A DNA stretch of 64,000 nt from CBDFFW01 sp965246945 (GTDB lineage Bacteria; Pseudomonadota; Alphaproteobacteria; UBA11073), in contig CBDFFW010000001.1 in assembly GCA_965246945.1 (NCBI GenBank), positions 1 to 64,000 on the forward strand, read 5' to 3'. Shown here in pieces: positions 42,681 through 51,260 of the stretch. The translations under genes were made by a program, and so were the position numbers. The notes under the pieces are model-generated. The model was given only the letters and a program-made list of their open reading frames with translations, did no database searches and was not told the origin of the DNA. The first letter of the stretch is position 1; each line of letters starts with the position of its first letter.

Positions 42681-44661
42681 CGATCAACTACCGTTGCGCG
42701 TACGTGCGCTGCGCAGCTTCACTTGGGCATTGTTAATCGGTGAATGGCTCGTCAGTTTAGCCTGGCCGCCTGTTTGCTTATTGCTACTGTATTTTAGTTT
42801 TGTTTTATGGGGCGGTCTCGAGCTTGTTCCCAAATTTATGCAAACCTGGCTATTGGCATTTGTTTTAATCGGTATGGTTGGTTTGGTTACTTGGCGCTGG
42901 CCGCGCTTGCTATTGCCGCAACGCGGCCGAATTGATGAACGGTTAATGCTGGCCGCGCGCTTCCGCATCAATCCGTTTGCGGCCATGGAGGATCGCCCAG
43001 CCCAGGCTATCGCCACTGCCCAGCAATTATGGCAAGTCGCTGGCCAGCAGCAACAAAGCCTGTGGCCACGCTTGCAGCGCCCTAAATTGCGGCCATTGCT
43101 GTTACTCCAAGATCCGCGCGCCTTGCGCTATTTGGCGCTGCTTAGCTTTGGGATTGCTTATGTCTGTGCAGGGCCGCAAGCGTTTGACCGGCTTTATTTA
43201 GCGGTTCAACCTGGCGCGTTGCAATCGGTGAATAGCTTATGGACAGCGCCGCAATTCACATTAACGCTAACCCCACCGGCGTTTACCGGACAGAACACAC
43301 GGATATTTAATTCAACTAGCCAATCAGCGATATTAACAGTTCCACAAGGCACAAAAGTCATCACCCAACTACAAGGTGGATTTTTACGGCCCCGCTTATT
43401 GTTAAACAATCAGCGTATTAAATTTACCAAATTAGATAATGACTATCAAACGGATGGCGTTATTCAAAGTGGTGATGCTATCGCGATTTACCAAGGTTGG
43501 CGCGAAGTGGCATATTGGCCAATCCATGTGGCCACACCAGAGCCACCTAATATTGTGCTAGGCGCACCCCAAATTATAAGCAAAGGCCGTTTTACAATAC
43601 CATGGTCGGCCAAAGATTTTTATGGCTTGCAAAAAATTGCAATGATTATCCAATCAAATGAAGTAAGCAGCGATATAAAAAATGTAATATGGTCAGCGCA
43701 AAACGGGCAGCCAGAAAATGAATTAAAGCAAAATACTGTACAGGATTTAGCTGCGCATCGGCTGGCGGGCAAGCCGGTTAAACTATTTTTGGAAGCCAGT
43801 AATACCGCCGATTTAAGCGCAACAACATCAGCCATTGAATTCACCTTGCCCGAGCGGCATTTCAAGCAACCATTGGCCCAAGAACTAGCCAATTTACGCC
43901 AAGCATTATGGGTAGAACCCAAAACAGTGTTGCCTGCTTTAACAGATGCCATTAGCGCCAGCTTAAAAACAGAATTGGTGCGCCGTGATACGCAAAATTA
44001 TCTTGCTTTGCAGAGCATCTATCAGCAATTGCAGTATGACCATGAATTAAGAGATAATGATATTGAACGTATAAATATTATTTTATGGCGCGTCGCAGTA
44101 CGGCTGGAAGAAGGGGCAACGGCAGATTACGCACAAAATTTACAAGCCGCGAGCGCTGCGCTGGAAGCGGGATTGAAAGATTCAAAAACCACAGCAGATG
44201 AATTAGAGCGGCTAACTACACATTTGCAAAATGCGCTGCAGGATTATTTGGCAAATGCCGCACCGCCTGAAAATAAAGATCAGCCACAGCAAACAGAATT
44301 GTGGGATCAGGACCGTTTACAGCAAGAAATGCAGGCTTTAAAAGATGCGTGGCAGGCTGGCAGCAAAAGCGCGGCGCTTGCTCACTTACAGCAACTACAA
44401 GCCGTTTTGCAAAATGCCCAAACCGTTCAAAATTCAAGTGATAAAAAACCAGGCAAGGCTGCCAGCCAATTGGATCCCTTAGGGCGGCCAGTTGCACAAA
44501 CCGGTATGAACACTCCAACCGGCATTGCCGTGCCACTCACCAATGATATGCGCCAGCAAAGCAAAGCGATTTTAAATGAATTACGCATGCGCGCGAATAC
44601 CGTTGAAACCGATCCGCAGGCCAGGGATTATTATCAGCGTTTACTGCAATTAAATAATTAA
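42658..44661 (+). CDS. DUF4175/TIGR02302-family membrane protein
   Basis: A 667-residue protein. The N-terminus has membrane segments near residues 25-75 (ALLIGEWLVSLAWPPVCLLL, TWLLAFVLIGMVGLVTW) and another near LALLSFGIAYVC. A periplasmic beta-rich region (APQFTLTLTPPAFTGQNTRI) follows, then a low-complexity Gln/Ala/Asp-rich helical part and a C-terminal ELRMRANTVETDPQARDYYQ followed by RLLQLN. The order is that of the alphaproteobacterial TIGR02302/DUF4175 family, whose function is unknown. It overlaps panD by 23 bases and the convergent ferritin-like gene by 4. Confidence 0.85.
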   Translation: MPTTNPFNDQLPLRVRALRSFTWALLIGEWLVSLAWPPVCLLLLYFSFVLWGGLELVPKFMQTWLLAFVLIGMVGLVTWRWPRLLLPQRGRIDERLMLAARFRINPFAAMEDRPAQAIATAQQLWQVAGQQQQSLWPRLQRPKLRPLLLLQDPRALRYLALLSFGIAYVCAGPQAFDRLYLAVQPGALQSVNSLWTAPQFTLTLTPPAFTGQNTRIFNSTSQSAILTVPQGTKVITQLQGGFLRPRLLLNNQRIKFTKLDNDYQTDGVIQSGDAIAIYQGWREVAYWPIHVATPEPPNIVLGAPQIISKGRFTIPWSAKDFYGLQKIAMIIQSNEVSSDIKNVIWSAQNGQPENELKQNTVQDLAAHRLAGKPVKLFLEASNTADLSATTSAIEFTLPERHFKQPLAQELANLRQALWVEPKTVLPALTDAISASLKTELVRRDTQNYLALQSIYQQLQYDHELRDNDIERINIILWRVAVRLEEGATADYAQNLQAASAALEAGLKDSKTTADELERLTTHLQNALQDYLANAAPPENKDQPQQTELWDQDRLQQEMQALKDAWQAGSKSAALAHLQQLQAVLQNAQTVQNSSDKKPGKAASQLDPLGRPVAQTGMNTPTGIAVPLTNDMRQQSKAILNELRMRANTVETDPQARDYYQRLLQLNN

Positions 44662-45320
44662 GCAGCAATCGCAGTGCTAAATTCCGTTTTTTGCAATTGT
44701 TGCCACAAGCGATCAAATAATTGCTGTTCGGCATCCAGCAGGAAATGCATCACCGCCGGGTCTTGCATATGTTTTTGTCCGCTTTCTGCCATTTCCGCCA
44801 AATGCAAATCTTCTTCCGCAATTAAACTTTTTAGGGAGATGTTCACATTCGCTTGCTTCAGGGCTTGTTCCAATAGCTGGTATGCCCACACGGCCCGTAA
44901 TTCGATGAGCAGTGAAACAAGCAAATAACAGGTATCGTCTGGCCAATTGGGCTGCGCAATATGCGCCACCATTTGGTCTAGCCGCAGCAAATAACCAGCC
45001 GCAGCCGCAGGCATAATCGTATCTGCCGCATTGTACTGCAAACTGCGCTCGGCAAAACGTTCGGCCTGGCGTTTAAAGAAATACGCATGGCGGGTTTCTT
45101 CGGCTAGATGCTTTAAAGTATTAATGGGCAGTGAGCCCTTAAGCTGGCTCAGCATAATCTTGCGACTGCCAATATGTTCCATAAAAGAAAACATATTTAG
45201 CAACCGCGGCAACAGCGTTTTATCGCTCACGCACGCATAGAGCCAATCAGCAAAGGCTGATTGCTGCGGCAGGCTGCGTTCACGTAAGTTAGTGATTAGT
45301 GAAGAAAGCGGTAAGGACAT
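44658..45320 (-). CDS. Ferritin-like di-iron protein coupled to bioA
   Basis: A 220-residue, almost wholly helical protein. It has the carboxylate ligand spacing of a ferritin-like di-iron centre: Glu48 (FSFMEHIGSR), Glu75-x-x-His78 (LAEETRHAYFFKRQAE), Glu140 (LLIELRAVWAYQLLEQ) and Glu170-x-x-His173 (LIAEEDLHLAEMAE). This would bind two irons and activate oxygen, as in oxygenase-type members such as MiaE or Coq7, but I cannot assign it to either. The gene begins inside the 3' end of bioA (32-base overlap), so its translation is coupled to a biotin enzyme. No known biotin step uses it; see findings. Confidence 0.75.
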   Translation of the reverse strand: MSLPLSSLITNLRERSLPQQSAFADWLYACVSDKTLLPRLLNMFSFMEHIGSRKIMLSQLKGSLPINTLKHLAEETRHAYFFKRQAERFAERSLQYNAADTIMPAAAAGYLLRLDQMVAHIAQPNWPDDTCYLLVSLLIELRAVWAYQLLEQALKQANVNISLKSLIAEEDLHLAEMAESGQKHMQDPAVMHFLLDAEQQLFDRLWQQLQKTEFSTAIAA

Positions 45321-46539
45321 CGGTTATTTTCGCCAAATCTGCAACAGTGCTGGAATAGATAGGCATGGTATACACAGTATTGCCCATCGGACGCAATAAA
45401 ACGCCGTTTTCCATCGCAAAATCAGCTAATTGCTGCGCAACGGGTGACAAATAATTGATTAATGGAGAGACAATTTCGGCCGCTAAAATCGTGCCGCATT
45501 GCCTGGCATTTTGCAGTTGTGGGATAGTTTGCCACGCTTTTAGCATTTCACTTTGTGCCGCAATCACATTTTGCCACTGCAAACGCGGGGCAGCTTCCAA
45601 CCATAATTCGGCATTGGCTGATGCCGCCGCACAGGCTAGCGCGTTGCCGGTATAACTGGTGGAATGAAACAGCATACGCGCTTTATCTGCCGCATAAAAT
45701 GCCTGGTAGATTTCATCGCTGGCAAGCGTAGCACCCATTGGTAAAAAACCACCGGTAATGCTTTTGGCCAAACATAAAATATCCGGCACAATTTGCGTTT
45801 GCTGAAATGCAAATAAGGAACCGGTGCGGCCAAAACCGGTCATCACTTCATCAAATATTAAAAAAATACCATGCGCTTGGCATAAAGCATGTAATTCATT
45901 TAAAATATCAGCGGAATACATGCGCATGCCAGCGGCGCCCTGCACCAATGGTTCAACCACCAAAGCGGCAATCTGATTGGCATTTTCGCTTAGCAGTTTT
46001 TGGAAACCGGCAATACATGCAGCGGCATCCACCGCGGGTGATGGAATGCGCAACACATCAAATAATAACGGCGCATGCGGATTAGAAAACACGCCGCGCG
46101 AACCGATAGAGGTCGCGCCCAGCGCCGCGCCATGATAACTGCCTTCAAACACCACAATCTGATGCCGCTGTGGCTGCCCGCGGTGATACCACGCACCGAC
46201 CGCCATTTTCAGCGCCACTTCCACCGCCGTACTGCCGCTATCCGATAAAAATATATGCGCTAATGTATTTGGCAGTAACTTACCCAAAACGGTTGCCAGT
46301 TTTTCAGCGGGCGCATGCGTTAAATGAGTGAAGATAACTTGCTCTAATTCTTCTAACTGCGCGGCAATCGCCGCCTTAATATGTGGTTCTCCATGCCCAT
46401 GCGTTACCGTCCACCAGCTGCTAATCGCATCTAAATATGCTTTATCATCCGCTGCATACACATAGGCACCTTCAGCACGCTTAATAAAGGTGGGTGGTTG
46501 CACCAAGGCATGCTGGGTCAGGGGACGCCAAAATTTCAT
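45289..46539 (-). CDS. bioA: Adenosylmethionine-8-amino-7-oxononanoate aminotransferase
   Basis: A 416-residue class III aminotransferase. It converts KAPA to DAPA in biotin synthesis using AdoMet as amino donor. The N-terminal MKFWRPLTQHALVQPP, ISSWWTVTHGHGEPHI (the BioA-specific SSWW), FIFDEVMTGFGRTGSLFAF (PLP Asp), and the Schiff-base Lys in LCLAKSITGGFLPM are all present, as is LFHSTSYTGNALACAAA. Length fits. It carries a downstream ferritin-like gene in overlap and is divergent from gltA. A BioR-like decamer lies in the shared gap but is imperfect. Confidence 0.96.
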   Translation of the reverse strand: MKFWRPLTQHALVQPPTFIKRAEGAYVYAADDKAYLDAISSWWTVTHGHGEPHIKAAIAAQLEELEQVIFTHLTHAPAEKLATVLGKLLPNTLAHIFLSDSGSTAVEVALKMAVGAWYHRGQPQRHQIVVFEGSYHGAALGATSIGSRGVFSNPHAPLLFDVLRIPSPAVDAAACIAGFQKLLSENANQIAALVVEPLVQGAAGMRMYSADILNELHALCQAHGIFLIFDEVMTGFGRTGSLFAFQQTQIVPDILCLAKSITGGFLPMGATLASDEIYQAFYAADKARMLFHSTSYTGNALACAAASANAELWLEAAPRLQWQNVIAAQSEMLKAWQTIPQLQNARQCGTILAAEIVSPLINYLSPVAQQLADFAMENGVLLRPMGNTVYTMPIYSSTVADLAKITDVLTAFFTNH

Positions 46540-46646
46540 GATATATATTAACCTTTCAGCAAGGGATGCGCACGCAAACTCTGCTTTGTCTGCTGCTCAC
46601 GCGGCGCTAACCTTATAGATACAGATTCGTAACCGGAGAACCCGTG

Positions 46647-48071
46647 ATGGCCACAGCCAATAAAAACCCTTCAGCGCCGAAAACCGCTTCAACTGGTGCT
46701 GCCAAAATGGCACCACCCAGCGTGGGCGTGCAATCGCCTGGCACTGATGTGCATGAAGATCACACCGTCACGCTGACCGATAATAAAACCGGTAAACAGC
46801 TGGTTATGCCGGTGTTAACGGGTACTGAAGGCTTTCCTGCCATCGACATTCGCAAATTATTGCCAGAAACCGGCATGGTCACTTATGACCCTGGTTTTGG
46901 CGCAACCGCCAATTGTCGTTCATCCATCACCTATATTGATGGCGATAATGGCATTTTGCAACACCGCGGCTATGCCATTGAAGATTTGGCTGAAAACAGC
47001 GATTTTACCGAAGTTTGTTATTTGTTGTTGCACGGCGAATTGCCCACACCGGCAGAAAAATCGGAATTTGATCAAACCATTACCTACCACACCATGTTAA
47101 ACGAACAGGTTTACCGCATTCTGCAAGGCTACCGCCGCGATGCGCATCCGATGGCGGTTATGGTGGGCTTGGTCGGCTCACTATCCGCGTTTTATCATGA
47201 CAGTTTGGATATCGCCGATGGTAATCAACGCATGCTGGCCGCACACCGCTTGATTGCCAAAGTGCCAACGATTGCCGCGCTTGCTTACAAATATTCAGTT
47301 GGCCAACCTTATGTGTATCCACAAAACCGGTTAAATTATGCTGAGAACTTTTTGCATATGACCTTCTCCGTACCGACCGAACCTTATGTAGTGAACCCAG
47401 TATTGGCGCGGGCGATGAACCGCATTTTCATTCTGCATGCTGATCACGAGCAAAACGCATCGACCTCCACCGTACGGTTGGCCGGTTCATCGGGTGCTAA
47501 CACCTATGCCTGTATAGCGGCTGGTATCGCCTCCCTGTGGGGTCCATTGCATGGCGGCGCCAATGAAGCGGTGTTGCGGATGCTGGATGATATCGGCGAT
47601 GTGAAAAACATCCCGAATATTGTCAAACGCGCGAAGGATAAAAACGATGATTACCGCCTCATGGGCTTTGGTCACCGCGTTTACAAAAACTTTGATCCCC
47701 GTGCCAAAGTGATGCGTGCCACTTGTCAGGAAGTTTTGGCCGAACTTGGCATCAACGATCCCAAACTGGAAGTAGCGATGGAGTTAGAGCGCATTGCGCT
47801 GAGCGATGATTACTTTATCGAGAAAAAATTGTATCCGAATGTGGATTTCTATTCAGGAATTATCCTGCGTGCCATCGGCTTTCCGCCGCAAATGTTCACG
47901 CCGCTATTCGCGCTGGCCCGCACCGCCGGCTGGGTAGCACAATGGAAAGAAATGACCGAAGACTCCGAACAACGCATTGGCCGCCCCCGCCAAATCTACG
48001 GCGGTTACACCCAGCGTCCATATACCTCGCTTTACGAACGCGGCAAAGGTAAAGTGAAAGCAATTAAATAA
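46647..48071 (+). CDS. gltA: Citrate synthase
   Basis: 474 residues from ATG 46647 (GGAG eight bases upstream; an adjacent GTG at 46644 is possible). It condenses acetyl-CoA and oxaloacetate, the entry step of the TCA cycle. The type II hexameric group is indicated by length and by an Ala/Pro-rich N-terminal tail of about 50 residues. Catalytic blocks are HADHEQNASTSTVRLAGSSG, LHGGANEAVLRML and GFGHRVYKNFDPRAKVM (active-site His and Arg), with NVDFYSGIILRAIGFPP (active-site Asp). The 242-base gap after it shows only AT-rich sequence with a possible 25-codon minus-strand frame. Confidence 0.97.
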   Translation: MATANKNPSAPKTASTGAAKMAPPSVGVQSPGTDVHEDHTVTLTDNKTGKQLVMPVLTGTEGFPAIDIRKLLPETGMVTYDPGFGATANCRSSITYIDGDNGILQHRGYAIEDLAENSDFTEVCYLLLHGELPTPAEKSEFDQTITYHTMLNEQVYRILQGYRRDAHPMAVMVGLVGSLSAFYHDSLDIADGNQRMLAAHRLIAKVPTIAALAYKYSVGQPYVYPQNRLNYAENFLHMTFSVPTEPYVVNPVLARAMNRIFILHADHEQNASTSTVRLAGSSGANTYACIAAGIASLWGPLHGGANEAVLRMLDDIGDVKNIPNIVKRAKDKNDDYRLMGFGHRVYKNFDPRAKVMRATCQEVLAELGINDPKLEVAMELERIALSDDYFIEKKLYPNVDFYSGIILRAIGFPPQMFTPLFALARTAGWVAQWKEMTEDSEQRIGRPRQIYGGYTQRPYTSLYERGKGKVKAIK

Positions 48072-48313
48072 TTATTTATGATTAGAAAAAACAAAAATTG
48101 TGTAATGGCCGCCAATCATCACTGTGATAATTAGTGTGTTGGTAGCCATTATTACAATTGCTGTTTCTACTTTGAATAAGAATTAACAGATTATAGTCGC
48201 AACTAAACTTTATACTGCAAACCAACACTGTTTTCTTATGGAACTTTATTTATAGCGATATTTATATGCTATAATGTTGTAGCGTTTTAGTGGTCTTTCG
48301 ACAAAGCGTTCCT

Positions 48314-49243
48314 TTAAGTCAAACTTTCTTGCAATTCGTTCCATTCGCGGACGGTTAACCCGCTGGTTTCCTGAGTGACTGGTTTGCCGGCAAGCAGGCG
48401 TTTGATGACGGCCAGGCCTTGGCCGGAGAGGTGCATGGCATCGTGGCGGTAATCAAGGAAGGCTTGGTGTGTCGCAGGGACCCATTTGCGCATGATATCA
48501 ATCAGGATATCCGCATAAGCGCGGATTTCATATTGGGCGTGGCTGTCGGCCCGAAGGCGGCAAAAATGCATCAGGTTATGTAGATCGGTTTTCCAATACC
48601 ACTGCGTATAAGTGTTGAGCGTTAAATTCATGCGCGCGAGCTCCCGCGCCAAACCGGTGCGGTTTTCATTCAGCACTTCTTCGCGTTGGTTCATGTTTAG
48701 CATATATTCATAATGGTCGTAGCATTGCTGCGCATCGTCTTTCAGCAGCTTCAACACTTCTTCCGCTTCTTGCCCTTGCAGCGTATCGCCGCGGCCCTGA
48801 CGGTTATTGGCGGCTTGCGCGGCCAAGTGCTCCATTTTTGGAATGTAAAATTCGCGGTCCATAATTGAATAGCGCGCCGAATATTCATTCACATTGGCCG
48901 TGCGATGGCGAATCCACTGGCGGGCGATGAAAATCGGTAGTTTGATGTGAAATTTAATTTCGCACATTTCAAACGGCGTGGTGTGCCAATGGCGCAGCAG
49001 ATATCGGATGAGGCCGGTATCGGTATTCACCTTTTTCGTGCCCTTGCCATAAGACACGCGCGCGGCCTGCACAATCGCGCTGTCATCACCCATATAATCG
49101 ATGGTACGGATAAAGCCGTGATCCAGCACTGGTAGCGCTTCGTATAATATATTTTCTAAGGCTTCGACCGTGGGCCGCTTGGTGGTAAAGCTTTGCGCTT
49201 GCTGCGCTTGTATTTCGGCTAATTGTGCTTCGCTTAATGGCAT
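48314..49243 (-). CDS. thyX: Flavin-dependent thymidylate synthase
   Basis: A 309-residue ThyX. It methylates dUMP using methylene-tetrahydrofolate, NADPH and FAD. The signature RHRTANVNEYSARY matches the RHR..S.NE.S.R motif, with Asn-Val in place of the usual Ala-Ser. Other blocks are VSYGKGTKKVNTDTGLIRYL, PFEMCEIKFHIKLPIFIARQ and LMHFCRLRADSHAQYEIRAY. It implies that classical ThyA may be absent. It is a single gene, convergent with gltA. Confidence 0.96.
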   Translation of the reverse strand: MPLSEAQLAEIQAQQAQSFTTKRPTVEALENILYEALPVLDHGFIRTIDYMGDDSAIVQAARVSYGKGTKKVNTDTGLIRYLLRHWHTTPFEMCEIKFHIKLPIFIARQWIRHRTANVNEYSARYSIMDREFYIPKMEHLAAQAANNRQGRGDTLQGQEAEEVLKLLKDDAQQCYDHYEYMLNMNQREEVLNENRTGLARELARMNLTLNTYTQWYWKTDLHNLMHFCRLRADSHAQYEIRAYADILIDIMRKWVPATHQAFLDYRHDAMHLSGQGLAVIKRLLAGKPVTQETSGLTVREWNELQESLT

Positions 49244-49280
49244 GGCGGTAGCTTAACGGCTAAAATCTGCGCCGCCAATA

Positions 49281-50081
49281 TTAAGCTTTATTCAAATGCC
49301 ACAACACCAATAAACCCTTGAGAGTTAAATCGCCATCAACGGTTTGAATGGCTGGAATAGCATCGGCGAACAGTGCTGCTAAACCGCCGGTAGCGATGAT
49401 ACTGGCGAATTGGCCCTGTTCGGTTTGCAAACGGTTCAACAATCCTTCGATCAGTCCGACATAACCCCAAAATAAACCAGATTGCATGGCGGAAACGGTA
49501 TCCTGCCCCAATACTTGCGGTGGTTTGGCAAAAGTGACCTGTGGTAACTTGGCGGCCGCTTGCACCAAAGCAGTCAGAGATTGCTGCGGCCCTGGCGCAA
49601 TCGCCCCGCCGATATGGTTACCGGCGGCATCTAAAACATCAAAGGTGGTGGCGGTGCCAAAATCAATGACCACGGCCGGCAATGCGTAGTATTGTTTGAC
49701 TGCCACCGCATTGGCGATACGGTCAGCCCCGATTTGTTCCGGTCGTAACTGCCTAAGTTCCAGCCCCAATTGGCTAGCTGCGGTGACCATGACCGGCTCT
49801 AATTGTAAATGCCGCTGGCAAAATTGCTGCAGTGCGAAATCCAGCGCCGGTACCACACTGGCAATAATCACATGTTTGATTTGCTTAAAGTTTAACTGTT
49901 CCAGGTTAAGCAATTGTTGGAGCCAGACGGCGATATCATCGCCGGTGTAATTGGCCTGGGTATGCAAGCGGTATTGGCTGATTTGCTGTTTGCCATTATA
50001 CAAAGCGAACACAACATTGGTATTGCCGACATCGATGGCCAGCAATAAAGCTGAGTTAAGGGGACGCGAGAAAAAAGACAT
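49281..50081 (-). CDS. coaX: Type III pantothenate kinase
   Basis: 266 residues from ATG 50081 (a longer frame to 50162 lies inside birA and is not needed). It phosphorylates pantothenate, the first step to CoA. The ASKHA-fold blocks are LLAIDVGNTNVVFALYNGKQ, RPEQIGADRIANAVAVKQY, VVIDFGTATTFDVLDAAGNH and IGGAIAPGPQQSLTAL; the catalytic Asp is in GADR. It overlaps the 3' end of birA by 26 bases. Type III kinases replace CoaA in many alphaproteobacteria. Together with panD it covers two steps of the same pathway. Confidence 0.94.
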   Translation of the reverse strand: MSFFSRPLNSALLLAIDVGNTNVVFALYNGKQQISQYRLHTQANYTGDDIAVWLQQLLNLEQLNFKQIKHVIIASVVPALDFALQQFCQRHLQLEPVMVTAASQLGLELRQLRPEQIGADRIANAVAVKQYYALPAVVIDFGTATTFDVLDAAGNHIGGAIAPGPQQSLTALVQAAAKLPQVTFAKPPQVLGQDTVSAMQSGLFWGYVGLIEGLLNRLQTEQGQFASIIATGGLAALFADAIPAIQTVDGDLTLKGLLVLWHLNKA

Positions 50082-50793
50082 CAGCCGTGTGCAAGGTAAG
50101 CAATTCTGTTTCCGTTTGTAACCGCAAAGCGCCATCGGCGGCAAGCCCAGCAAAGGTGCCATTTAATATGGTATCATCACGCTTAATTTGCAGGGCGGTG
50201 CCCAGTGGCGGATGATGCTTTAACCATGCCGCTTTAATGCTGGTGAAATCTTGTTGCTGCCAAATGGTTAGCCATTGTTGCAGTGCTTGTTGCCAAGTCT
50301 CGGCAAATTCTAAGGCAGTTGGTGCAGGTAAATCAGCTTCATTTAAACTAATGGCTTGATAACGGCCATCCGTAATTGGCGGCGCGTGCTGCAGGTTAAC
50401 GCCTAAGCCAATAATCAACGCATCACCTTCACGTTCAATTAATAAACCTGCCAATTTTTTGCCGTGTAGCAAAATATCATTTGGCCATTTGAGTTGCCAC
50501 GCCTTATTTGATTCAATTTTATTTTTATTAAATAGACTACAACTCTTTAAGGCTTCAATAACACTAACGCCTACCGCCAAACTTAACCAGCCGAGTTGCG
50601 CAGCGTCAAACATGTTGCGATATAGATAAGACCCATAAAAATTACCGAATGGCGAAACCCACGCCCGCCCCTGCCGCCCGCGCCCGCTTGTTTGCTGATC
50701 GGCTATGATTAGTAATCCATCTGGCCAGCACAAATCAGCACCGCATTTCAACACATCTTGTGTGCTACTGAGCATAGGTATTGTGAAAAGCAT
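50056..50793 (-). CDS. birA: Biotin protein ligase, catalytic form without HTH
   Basis: A 245-residue biotin-[acetyl-CoA-carboxylase] ligase. It activates biotin with ATP and attaches it to BCCP. The ligase motif is QTSGRGRQGRAWVSPFG, followed by QLKWPNDILLHGKKLAGLLI, and the C-terminal domain. There is no N-terminal helix-turn-helix, so it is a class I ligase and cannot repress biotin genes by itself. It overlaps coaX, with which it is often paired in proteobacteria. Confidence 0.95.
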   Translation of the reverse strand: MLFTIPMLSSTQDVLKCGADLCWPDGLLIIADQQTSGRGRQGRAWVSPFGNFYGSYLYRNMFDAAQLGWLSLAVGVSVIEALKSCSLFNKNKIESNKAWQLKWPNDILLHGKKLAGLLIEREGDALIIGLGVNLQHAPPITDGRYQAISLNEADLPAPTALEFAETWQQALQQWLTIWQQQDFTSIKAAWLKHHPPLGTALQIKRDDTILNGTFAGLAADGALRLQTETELLTLHTADVFFLASP

Positions 50794-50840
50794 TCCTTAT
50801 TATCTACTGCATAATATAAAAAGTTTTGCTAGCAAGGTTT

Positions 50841-51218
50841 GTGAATTGCAAAGTGCAAAGATTTTATTCTTCTGATGTATAAGATTTAGAAAATTATAAA
50901 CCTGAACGACCTAACTGTTTTGGCTTTCCTTTGGACATTTATGTTGGCCAAGGTGCGCAAGAAAGCGGTGAATATTTCTCTGCAATGGTTTGCACGCCAC
51001 AATGGTTAATTGAAAATTTTACAAAGGATAAAATTGTAATTGGCAGACATCATTTTATTGTCCAACAATATGACTATTCCCAATTAACGAACAAAATCAT
51101 AGAAATTTTTGAAAGTGTTTCTGGAGATAATTGGCAGGCAATTTGCTTTAAGTTAGGCCGTTTAGTGCAATGGAAATTTGAGGATTATAACGAAGAACTA
51201 TTTCCAAATGTTTTATAA
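50841..51218 (+). pseudogene. Imm8-like immunity protein gene interrupted by an in-frame stop
   Basis: Read from GTG 50841 the frame is MNCKVQRFYSSDV, then TAA (50880-50882), then DLENYKPERPNCFGFPLDIY and on without interruption to TAA 51216-51218. The downstream part has FSAMVCTPQWLIENF, IGRHHFIVQQYDYSQL, WQAICFKLGRLVQWKFEDYN. This matches the Imm8 family of polymorphic-toxin immunity proteins as I know it, where a conserved aromatic precedes the DLENY block; a Tyr codon changed to TAA would explain the stop. Internal restart at TTG 50931 would give 95 residues. No toxin is adjacent, so it may be an orphan immunity gene. Confidence 0.6.
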
Positions 51219-51258
51219 TTGAGGGAGATGCTATTAATAATAACATCTCCCTCAATTA
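51216..51258. terminator. Bidirectional terminator between the Imm8-like gene and recA
   Basis: A 15-bp perfect inverted repeat (arms 51216-51230 and 51244-51258, core TTGAGGGAGATG / CATCTCCCTCAA) with a 13-base AT loop lies between convergent genes. The TAA of the Imm8-like gene is inside the left arm, and recA ends 3 bases past the right arm. AT-rich flanks on both sides suit termination in both directions. Confidence 0.75.
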
Positions 51259-51260
51259 AT

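Noticed and set aside
46613..46622. TTATAGATAC between bioA and gltA, resembling the BioR site TTATMKATAA
   Set aside because: One mismatch in a 10-base AT-rich motif is likely by chance, and I saw no copy before bioB or argC-bioF. No bioR gene is in view.
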